Shown here piece after piece: positions 6,113-10,561 of a DNA stretch of 10,591 nt. The notes under the pieces are model-generated. The model did not search any database. It saw only the letters and a program-made list of their open reading frames with translations, and had not been told where the DNA came from. Each line of letters starts with the position of its first letter. Position 1 is the stretch's first letter. This DNA comes from an uncultured Faecalibacterium sp. Its GTDB lineage: Bacteria; Bacillota; Clostridia; Oscillospirales; Ruminococcaceae. The translations under genes and the position numbers were made by a program. The stretch is from the NCBI GenBank assembly GCA_900772565.1, contig CAAHET010000066.1, forward strand, positions 1-10,591. Reading direction: 5' to 3'.

Positions 6113-6504
6113 GAGTATAAAGCGGCAGTGATGCAGCGAGAAAAGGCCGTTTTATGAACAGGTGGCGAACAGGTGAAAATAGACCTTTTAGCGGCGGGCT
6201 AGCGGTGGAAACACAGCGTTTCCATACAGACCGTGAAGCGGTGGTGAAGCCGTGAAAAACGGGTGTTTTCGCAGTTCTGAGCTTTTACTCAGACTTGAGT
6301 AAAAGGTGGGTGGTGAATCGCCACCCCCTGCCGTGAATGTGCGGATTTGTGCGGCATAAAAAAAGAGAGCGTCAATGTGCGCGTTTGTGCGCACTAAAAA
6401 AGGTGGGGTGCGTAGTTCGTTCACACAGCCACGCGCGCCCGCGTATCGTGTCCATAAACTCGCATTTGGAACAAAAACGCACACAAAAAAGGAAGGATGC
6501 AGCA
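6113..6504 (+). promoter_or_regulatory. Repeat-dense non-coding region before the sigma factor gene
   Basis: No convincing gene is seen here. The left part holds several pairs of adjacent 11-bp units of the type AGCGGTGGTGA, at 6158-6179, 6190-6211 and 6237-6258. These are followed by a perfect 9-bp hairpin (CTTTTACTC/GAGTAAAAG, 6282-6305) and a GGGTGG/CCACCC hairpin (6308-6326). Next comes a diverged tandem repeat with a 38-bp period (6336-6365 and 6374-6403, 24 of 30 equal). The second copy contains a GTGCGC/GCGCAC hairpin (6377-6394). None of the hairpins has a T tail. The density of phased repeats suggests an origin, multi-operator control or an RNA leader. Confidence 0.55.
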
Positions 6505-7380
6505 ATGGAACAGAAACAGGCTAAGAATGACCAGCAGGCCACAAACGCGGCCCTTGCAGCTCTGGCAGCCGCCGGGAACACCTTTGCTCTGGGCCAGCTG
6601 TGGGAAGTCAACAAGGGCTTTATTCGGCGGCAGCTGTGGCAATGGTTCGAGAAAAACAAGCCTGTTGCAGACAATGCGGGCTTGTCCTTTGAAGATTTGG
6701 TGCAAGAAGGGTATTTTGCGGTTGACTACGCTGCCAAGCACTACAGCGCAGAACAGGGCAATTTCACAACGTATCTGAGCTATGCGCTGTTGAAGCAGAT
6801 CCGCACCGCCACCTGTGGAGAGCACACACGTGTGGTTGCAACCGAGAACGGCAGGCGCGTGGCTGTATCTGCAAACCCGCTGAACGAGTGCAGCAGCCTT
6901 GACGTTCGTCTTGATGAAGCGGACGAAGGCAGCAGCACCAAAGGGGAGACCATCGAAGACCCGGCGGCTACACAGGCGTTTCAGCAGGCAGAGGATGGTG
7001 TTTACACCGAGGAGTTGCACACAGCCCTTGAAACAGCCATGACCCAGCACCTGACCGAGCGGGAAGCAGCTGTTTTGCGCAGTCGTTACTATGACGAAAA
7101 GAGTCTCCGGGCCGTTGGCATGGAACTTGGTGTACAGGCCGAGCGCGTGCGTCAGATCGAGGTTAAGGCAATTCGCAAAATGAAGGGGCTTTCCTCTCTC
7201 CAACGCTGGCATGATGATGTAGTCAGCACCAGAGCGTGGCACGGCACCGGCTGGAACGCATGGAACCGCTATGGCAGCGTTCAGGAACGCACGGTGGAAT
7301 ACTGGGACGAACAGGTGAAGAAATACGAGGAGCATGTGCGCGAGCTGGTCGAGAAGTACGGAATCTCTGCCATCATCTGA
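6505..7380 (+). CDS. Sigma-70-like RNA polymerase sigma factor of the element
   Basis: This 291-residue protein has a sigma region 2-like part (about 25-105, with LSFEDLVQEGYFAVDYAAKHY and FTTYLSYALLKQIR, the core-binding and -10 recognition helices). It also has a region 4 (about 172-230, LTEREAAVLRSRYYDEKSL... ERVRQIEVKAIRKMK, the -35 helix-turn-helix). Region 3 is absent; an acidic spacer (125-170) takes its place. The last 60 residues are an aromatic-rich extension (RAWHGTGWNAWNRYG, then a charged helix) that ordinary sigma factors lack. The start is ATG 6505 with GGAAGG (6491-6496) eight bases before it; a longer frame from 6337 would run through the repeat region and is unlikely. It probably directs polymerase to element or helper promoters. 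It could also be a sigma-like regulator that does not initiate on its own. Confidence 0.85.
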   Translation: MEQKQAKNDQQATNAALAALAAAGNTFALGQLWEVNKGFIRRQLWQWFEKNKPVADNAGLSFEDLVQEGYFAVDYAAKHYSAEQGNFTTYLSYALLKQIRTATCGEHTRVVATENGRRVAVSANPLNECSSLDVRLDEADEGSSTKGETIEDPAATQAFQQAEDGVYTEELHTALETAMTQHLTEREAAVLRSRYYDEKSLRAVGMELGVQAERVRQIEVKAIRKMKGLSSLQRWHDDVVSTRAWHGTGWNAWNRYGSVQERTVEYWDEQVKKYEEHVRELVEKYGISAII

Positions 7381-7753
7381 CCTGCACCCCCGCCGGGCGC
7401 ACTGGACAGTTTTGCAGTGACCGCGCGGTGAAAGTACAGTGTTTCATGCAAACTGCGAAGCGGTGGTAAAGCGGTGAGAAAGCGGTGGTAAAGTGCCACC
7501 CGCTCCCGCGCATATCGTGCCTGCAAAATTTTCCGGATTTTCCGGCAGCTATAAAAAAAGCGTCAAACCACGACAAGCAGTGCGCCGTGGTACCACCATA
7601 GGCGCTGCAAGCAGTGTCTTTGTATGTACAAAGCCCCTTGCCTTGCAAGGACTTGTTGGGCAGCATCCCAAACCCTTTGAACGTGCAGCACCCGCCGGGC
7701 GCAGCACTTCGGCTACACGATTCTGTTGACTTCAACAAAATCGCCGCATGACA
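7381..7753 (+). promoter_or_regulatory. Repeat-bearing non-coding region after the sigma factor gene
   Basis: No supported gene is present. The left part is a diverged copy of the region before the sigma gene: 7427-7480 resembles 6204-6255 (GTTTCATGCA...GCGAAGCGGTGGT against GTTTCCATACA...TGAAGCGGTGGT). It contains the three-unit 11-bp array (7459-7491) and a GGTGG/CCACC hairpin (7484-7500). CCGCGCATATCGTG (near 7506) and ATAAAAAAAGCGTCAA (near 7551) have partners upstream near 6440 and 6356. The rest, 7570-7753, shows no clear structure apart from two CCGCCGGG octamers (7390 and 7692). Confidence 0.5.
7459..7491 (+). repeat. Three tandem 11-bp iteron-like units
   Basis: AGCGGTGGTAA, AGCGGTGAGAA and AGCGGTGGTAA follow each other without gaps. 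Units one and three are identical, and unit two differs at two bases. Related 11-bp pairs occur before the sigma gene. The 11-bp period places each unit on nearly the same face of the helix, as in iterons or multi-site operators. Confidence 0.8.
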
Positions 7754-7795
7754 AAGCCCCCAGGCCGCGACAGCGCGTGTCTGAGGGCTTTTCTT
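7754..7795 (+). terminator. Terminator between the sigma gene and the toxin-antitoxin operon
   Basis: AAGCCCCCAG (7754-7763) pairs with CTGAGGGCTT (7781-7790) with one mismatch, over a GC-rich loop that can itself pair, and TTCTT follows. It would end rightward transcription from the sigma region before it meets the convergent operon. On the minus strand only GCTTTGT follows, so it is weaker for the opposite direction. Confidence 0.75.
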
Positions 7796-7855
7796 GTTGC
7801 TTGTGGGTAAATTCCTTGCGGCGGCTTTATCTGCGCTCTGGCAGCCCCGGCGGGC

Positions 7856-8086
7856 TTATGCTGCACAATCAGGGAAGTTCACAACGGTGATTTCTGCCAC
7901 GGCCTTTTCGACCGTCTGCAAGATATGCTCTATCTTCTCCACCGTGTCAGCTGACAGAACCACCTCGCCACACTGTTCGCACTTCAGGCAGGGTACGTTC
8001 TTGATGACCACGACACAGTTCTTCAGCTGAACCGTGTGAATGGTCGTGCCGGGCTTCATTTCGCCTTTGCAGAGTAAGCAAGTCAT
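7856..8086 (-). CDS. YgiT-type zinc-finger protein
   Basis: This 76-residue protein has the CxxC pairs of YgiT/MqsA N-terminal zinc domains: C3/C6 (MTCLLCKGEM) and a second cluster in VPCLKCEQCGE (C33, C36, C39). The C-terminal half (about 46-65) is a helix. In E. coli MqsA, the related N-domain binds zinc and neutralises the toxin MqsR, while a separate C-terminal HTH binds DNA; that HTH is absent here. Standalone YgiT proteins are usually next to a DUF4258 toxin, but here the neighbour is YafQ-like. The ATG at 8086 is chosen because GAGGTG lies seven bases before it; an ATG 15 bases upstream lacks a good site. The gene follows the toxin by 11 bp and is the last of a minus-strand operon. Confidence 0.8.
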   Translation of the reverse strand: MTCLLCKGEMKPGTTIHTVQLKNCVVVIKNVPCLKCEQCGEVVLSADTVEKIEHILQTVEKAVAEITVVNFPDCAA

Positions 8087-8097
8087 GGCCGCCCACC

Positions 8098-8370
8098 TCA
8101 CAGGCCAAACAGATCAGAGTGCGTACCAGTCGCAACCAAGTACAACTCTGTATCTGTCTGGCGGTAAATCAGCAGCCAATCCGGCTGTATATGGCATTCA
8201 CGGCAGCCGGTATAGTTGCCGGTCAGATTGTGATCTCTGTTCTTCTGGGGCAGTGTGTCCGGCACGCGCAGCACATCAACGACCGCTTGCAGCAAGTCCA
8301 TATTGTAATGCCGCTTCATGCAGGTCTTGTAATCTTTTTTGAACTGCGTGGAAGTGTTCAGTTTTAACAC
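8098..8370 (-). CDS. yafQ: YafQ-family type II toxin (RelE/ParE fold mRNA endonuclease)
   Basis: This 90-residue protein aligns by eye with YafQ: F-KKDYK near the N-terminus, DHNLTGNYTGCRECHIQPDWLLIYR in the core and TGTHSDLFGL at the end. The catalytic-type residues of YafQ (His in DHxL, His and Asp in CHIQPDW, His in GTHSDLF) are all present, so it looks active. Such toxins cleave mRNA on the ribosome and are neutralised by the partner encoded just upstream. The start is GTG at 8368-8370, three bases after the antitoxin stop, with GGAGG overlapping the antitoxin end. The downstream YgiT gene follows closely. It probably stabilises the element after excision, or acts in defence against competitors. 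Confidence 0.92.
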   Translation of the reverse strand: MLKLNTSTQFKKDYKTCMKRHYNMDLLQAVVDVLRVPDTLPQKNRDHNLTGNYTGCRECHIQPDWLLIYRQTDTELYLVATGTHSDLFGL

Positions 8371-8373
8371 GGT

Positions 8374-8604
8374 TTAGCCCTCCGCAGCCAGCTGGGCGAA
8401 GAAATCAGCGGTAGAACCTTCAAAGTGTTCACCCTTGCCTGTTCTGATCATCTCGTCCACTTCATCAATCGCCGCCAGCGTTCTTGCGTTGGGGATCTCT
8501 GCGTCTTCCGGCGTTGTCACGCCCTGAAGATATGCGACAACATACAGCAGCTTGCTTTCTGGCACCTGATCCAGCAGGGTTTGTGCCAATTCTCTTGTGC
8601 TCAT
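8374..8604 (-). CDS. RelB/DinJ-like antitoxin
   Basis: This 76-residue acidic protein has an N-terminal helix (TRELAQTLLDQVPESKLLYVVAYLQG) and a C-terminal stretch (PNARTLAAIDEVDEMIRTGKGEHFEGSTADFFAQL). The latter resembles the toxin-wrapping tails of Firmicutes antitoxins that precede YafQ/RelE genes. Length, charge and position, with the stop three bases before the toxin start, support this role. It has no clear ribbon-helix-helix DNA-binding part, so operon control may fall to the HTH protein encoded upstream. The ATG follows AAAGGATGG. It lies 48 bp after the stop of the HTH gene, on the same strand. Confidence 0.82.
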   Translation of the reverse strand: MSTRELAQTLLDQVPESKLLYVVAYLQGVTTPEDAEIPNARTLAAIDEVDEMIRTGKGEHFEGSTADFFAQLAAEG

Positions 8605-8652
8605 TCTACACCCATCCTTTCATGTGTAAGTTGTAGGCTTCTCTGTGGAAGT

Positions 8653-8886
8653 TTATGCGGTTTCCTTCCCGGCGGTGTCCTCTGTGGGCACGTGTTCCAG
8701 CAGATCACCCGGCTGGCAGTCCAGCAACGTGCAGACCTTCTCAACAGTAGCCCATGAAACCAACTCACCTTGACGCAACTGTTGCACCACGCGTTCACCA
8801 AAGATTTTTTCCTTACGAAGCCGATATGCTGAATAGCCAGCTTCCTTCAACGCTTCCAAAATATCCATTTTATAACGAAGCGACAC
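8653..8886 (-). CDS. XRE-family regulator heading the toxin-antitoxin operon
   Basis: This 77-residue protein has a Cro/C1-like helix-turn-helix at about residues 8-66 (GYSAYRLRKEKIFGERVVQQLRQGE, WATVEKVCTLLDCQPGDLLEHV), of the short HTH_26 type. The start is GTG at 8886, preceded by AGGAGG seven bases away; an internal ATG six codons later is weaker. It is divergent from the 9065-10266 operon. The spacer has three related inverted repeats, so it probably represses both directions and thus links toxin-antitoxin expression with the right-hand genes. It lies upstream of the antitoxin on the same strand. The HTH call is good; the regulatory target is inferred. Confidence 0.85.
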   Translation of the reverse strand: MSLRYKMDILEALKEAGYSAYRLRKEKIFGERVVQQLRQGELVSWATVEKVCTLLDCQPGDLLEHVPTEDTAGKETA

Positions 8887-8912
8887 AAAATCACCTCCTG
8901 TTTCTCACTATT

Positions 8913-8941
8913 AGTATAGCACACACGAGCACACAAAACAA
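8913..8941 (-). promoter_or_regulatory. Promoter of the HTH and toxin-antitoxin operon
   Basis: On the minus strand TTGTTT (8936-8941) and TATACT (8913-8918) are separated by 17 bp. The -35 box lies inside the first operator-like repeat (8929-8947), which points to autoregulation by the HTH protein. Confidence 0.65.
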
Positions 8942-9017
8942 GTGTACAAAATGCAAGAAGCAAGCACGCAAAGTGTGTGCACATTGTCAATATACAAGCA
9001 CACAAAATAGGTGTATA
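8929..9017. repeat. Three related operator-like repeats between divergent operons
   Basis: Three elements share GCAC(A/G)CAAA followed by GTGT: 8929-8947, 8964-8980 (an almost perfect inverted repeat, GCACGC/GTGTGC) and 8998-9017. Their starts are 35 and 34 bp apart, close to three helical turns. The first covers the leftward promoter and the third sits in the spacer of the rightward one. This is the layout of a cooperative repressor site. Confidence 0.65.
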
Positions 9018-9019
9018 CT
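8991..9019 (+). promoter_or_regulatory. Candidate rightward promoter of the 9065-10266 operon
   Basis: TATACA (8991-8996), a 17-bp spacer and TATACT (9014-9019) form a plausible promoter; an overlapping TATAAT starts at 9019. The third operator-like repeat fills the spacer. The -35 box matches consensus at four of six bases. Confidence 0.5.
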
Positions 9020-9064
9020 ATAATCACAGCAAGGGAAGCACGACCGGAAGGCAAGGGGCGAAGG

Positions 9065-9238
9065 ATGTACCGGGAGCGCAAGAGCAGAACGCCAGCTAAG
9101 ACAGTAACCCACTTCCTGATAAGCTGTATAAAAGAAAATGGCGCGGTGCCCATCGCCAAACAGCCACCACGCCAAACCCACAACAGGGTCAAGCCCATTA
9201 TAACAAGGCTGACCCGCAAAGTAAAGCGGAGGTCTTAA
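9065..9238 (+). CDS. Small very basic protein (57 aa)
   Basis: The open frame encodes 57 residues, MYRERKSRTPAKTVTHFL... ending in RLTRKVKRRS, with Lys and Arg dominant and almost no acidic residues. The ATG at 9065 has AAGGGG (9053-9058) six bases before it; a longer frame from 9011 would start inside the promoter. It is the first gene after the rightward promoter, and its stop is one base before the next gene. No family is recognised. The charge suggests binding to nucleic acid. A leader peptide or chance frame is possible. Confidence 0.5.
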   Translation: MYRERKSRTPAKTVTHFLISCIKENGAVPIAKQPPRQTHNRVKPIITRLTRKVKRRS

Positions 9239-9239
9239 A

Positions 9240-9569
9240 ATGAAGTACAATCTTTCCGAGATCATGCACAAGGCGTGGAAGCTGTACCGCAAGGGCGTGG
9301 GCAGTTTTGCCGAAGCCCTGCACCGGGCATGGAACAGCGCAAAGGCCACCCCGGTCAACGCCCAGCGCATTGAGGAAGCCCAGCAGACCGCCGGGATCAC
9401 CGAGCCGGTGAACACTTGGGCAGGCTGGAAGGCCGCCGGGTATATGGTAGAGCACGGCGCAAAGGCCTTGTTTCAGGCGGTGCTGATCCACAGCAGCAGG
9501 GGAGACGGCCAGACCTACCGGGCATCGTTCTTTGGTGCATCGCAGGTGAAGCCGCTGGAAGCCCAGTAA
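9240..9569 (+). CDS. Conserved phage/ICE-type hypothetical protein (109 aa)
   Basis: This 109-residue protein begins MKYNLSEIMHKAWKLYRKG... FAEALHRAWNSAK. The pattern SEIMxxAWxL...EALxxAWxxAK is often seen in small proteins of Clostridia phages and conjugative elements, whose function is not established. The C-terminus (AGYMVEHGAKALFQAVLI... SFFGASQVKPLEAQ) looks like a separate small segment. GGAGGT (9228-9233) precedes the ATG at six bases. The gene is next to the basic small protein (1-bp gap) and precedes an XRE regulator. No catalytic motif or membrane span is seen. Confidence 0.8.
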   Translation: MKYNLSEIMHKAWKLYRKGVGSFAEALHRAWNSAKATPVNAQRIEEAQQTAGITEPVNTWAGWKAAGYMVEHGAKALFQAVLIHSSRGDGQTYRASFFGASQVKPLEAQ

Positions 9570-9584
9570 CACAATCAGAGGATT

Positions 9585-9612
9585 CCCGGCGGGAAGATGG
9601 AAGCCCGCCGGG
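9585..9612. repeat. Perfect 9-bp inverted repeat CCCGGCGGG/CCCGCCGGG
   Basis: CCCGGCGGG (9585-9593) and CCCGCCGGG (9604-9612) are exact reverse complements around a 10-nt loop, in the spacer between two genes. There is no T run, so it is not a standard terminator. It is made of two copies of the octamer that recurs through the window. Confidence 0.8.
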
Positions 9613-9654
9613 TAGAGTGGGGCACGATCCAGCCCCAGATAGGAGAGTTGAGGT

Positions 9655-9954
9655 ATGAACGATATTCGTGCTATGATTCGGGAACGCGGCATGACGCTGG
9701 AGAGCGTGGCGTGGGCGCTGCAGATCTCCACCAACTCACTGCGCGCAAAGCTGAACGGAGAGGTTGAATTCCGGCTGTGCGAAGCCAAAACGCTGGCAAC
9801 CATGCTTGACACCAGCGTGGACGCGCTGTTCTTTGGCGACCTGGGCGACCAGAAGACAAACACGGTTGACGCTATCAACGAACGTCTGAAGAAGGCAGCA
9901 CCGGACAAGGTGCGGCTGGTTTGGATATTCGCAAGTGGCATTATCAAAGCCTGA
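9655..9954 (+). CDS. XRE-family regulator (99 aa)
   Basis: The N-terminal 62 residues form a helix-turn-helix of the Cro/C1 type (MTLESVAWALQISTNSLRAKLNGEVEFRLCEAKTLATML), ending in VDALFFGD, as is common in such proteins. A short helical tail follows (TNTVDAINERLKKAAPDKVRLVWIFASGIIKA), related in style to tails of phage repressors. AGGAGAG (9641-9647) precedes the ATG at seven bases. It is the fourth XRE-type protein in the window and is downstream in the right-hand operon. It may act on the element's own promoters or on those of a helper; the target is unknown. Confidence 0.85.
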   Translation: MNDIRAMIRERGMTLESVAWALQISTNSLRAKLNGEVEFRLCEAKTLATMLDTSVDALFFGDLGDQKTNTVDAINERLKKAAPDKVRLVWIFASGIIKA

Positions 9955-9969
9955 GGAGGGGACAAGACA

Positions 9970-10266
9970 ATGATCCTGACTGCAAAGCAGGTGGAAGCGT
10001 TGGACGTGGGAACCACGATGGGGCGTCTGGCCGACCTGAAGAACCTTCTCTTTATCATGGACAGTTGGATGACTGCACGCGGCAAGGCGGACGAACTCAA
10101 GCGGGAAGTTGATTGTAGCGAGTACGATTTAGAAGCCCTCTGGCGTGAACTGCCCATGTACTACACGCTTCTGTGGAGCATCATCGAAGCTATTGACAAG
10201 TCACAAGCTGAACTGCTGGACACCGCAAAGACGCTGGATGCACTGAACATCCTGAAAGGGTACTGA
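9970..10266 (+). CDS. Hypothetical protein (98 aa), last gene of the right operon
   Basis: This 98-residue protein is predicted to be largely helical (VGTTMGRLADLKNLLFIMDSW, YTLLWSIIEAIDKSQAELLDTA) and has no recognised domain. A strong AGGAGGGG (9954-9961) lies eight bases before the ATG. It starts 15 bp after the XRE gene and is followed by a terminator. The pattern of amphipathic helices could form a helical bundle or a partner for the neighbouring regulator. No signal peptide or membrane segment is evident. Confidence 0.78.
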   Translation: MILTAKQVEALDVGTTMGRLADLKNLLFIMDSWMTARGKADELKREVDCSEYDLEALWRELPMYYTLLWSIIEAIDKSQAELLDTAKTLDALNILKGY

Positions 10267-10282
10267 ACCCCATATAGTACAA

Positions 10283-10316
10283 GAGCCTGCCCGGCACACC
10301 GGACGGGTTCTTTTTT
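10283..10316 (+). terminator. Rho-independent terminator of the right operon
   Basis: A stem of 10283-10294 with 10299-10310 (one mismatch, some G-T pairs, loop CACA) is followed by six T residues. It lies 16 bp after the stop of the last gene and is the clearest terminator for the plus strand in the window. Confidence 0.88.
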
Positions 10317-10371
10317 GCCCTCAAACAGGCGGTAAACAGGCACAAAACACGCTCCGGCGGGCATCCAGCAC

Positions 10372-10439
10372 AAGGCACTCTGTAAGGCACACGGCAAGGC
10401 ATTTTTTGAGTCATAAGGCACAAACAAGGCACATTCCAG
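10372..10439 (+). repeat. Right arm-type integrase site cluster (five AAGGCA units)
   Basis: AAGGCA occurs at 10372, 10384, 10396, 10415 and 10426. The first three are spaced exactly 12 bp apart and the last two 11 bp. The last two with their surroundings (10413-10439) repeat 182-208 at the other end at 25 of 27 positions. A nearby AAACAGGCAC (10334-10343) is similar. This fits the multiple arm sites bound by the N-terminal domain of a tyrosine integrase. Confidence 0.65.
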
Positions 10440-10465
10440 CCGTTTCGGGGTCGTTGTAAAACAAG

Positions 10466-10512
10466 AAATCCCACGATTTACACCGCATTTTCAACGGTCA
10501 ATCGTGGGATTT
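10466..10512. terminator. 13-bp perfect inverted repeat beside the tRNA 3' end
   Basis: AAATCCCACGATT (10466-10478) and AATCGTGGGATTT (10500-10512) are perfect complements around a 21-nt loop. On the minus strand, downstream of the tRNA, the stem is followed by CTTGTTTT, so it can serve as the terminator of the tRNA-Arg transcript after integration. It might also be a structural element of attP. Confidence 0.6.
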
Positions 10513-10516
10513 TACT

Positions 10517-10561
10517 TGGTGCGATGGAAGGGACTCGAACCCCCGGCCTACTGATTCGTAG
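10517..10561. repeat. attR: attR: 45-bp direct repeat inside the tRNA-Arg gene
   Basis: Identical to 31-75. It supplies the tRNA from the CCA end to the last base of the anticodon loop, so the tRNA stays complete after integration. The base before and the base after differ between the two copies, which defines the repeat limits. The element between the copies is about 10.5 kb. Confidence 0.93.

Noticed and set aside
6282..6305. Rho-independent terminator in the sigma upstream region
   Set aside because: The 9-bp stem is perfect but no T run follows on either strand, so it is kept only as a structural element.
6337..6504. Longer N-terminus for the sigma factor
   Set aside because: The extra 56 residues are Arg/Cys/His-rich, encoded by the repeat region, and lack a ribosome binding site.
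6421..7335. 304-residue open frame on the minus strand over the sigma factor gene
   Set aside because: The plus strand encodes clear sigma regions 2 and 4; the minus frame shows no domain and no start signal.
7459..7491. CRISPR-like array
   Set aside because: The units are 11 bp and directly adjacent without spacers, and there are no cas genes in the window.
7373..7738. 121-residue minus-strand and 78-residue plus-strand frames after the sigma gene
   Set aside because: No ribosome binding site, Cys/Ser-rich noise-like translation, and overlap with the repeat array and hairpin region.
9198..10157. 319-residue open frame on the minus strand
   Set aside because: It covers three plus-strand genes that each have a good ribosome binding site. 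The translation is low-complexity Ser/Arg/Ala-rich without domain features.
31..10561. Full prophage or conjugative element
   Set aside because: No structural, lysis, relaxase, coupling-protein or secretion gene could be recognised in any frame.
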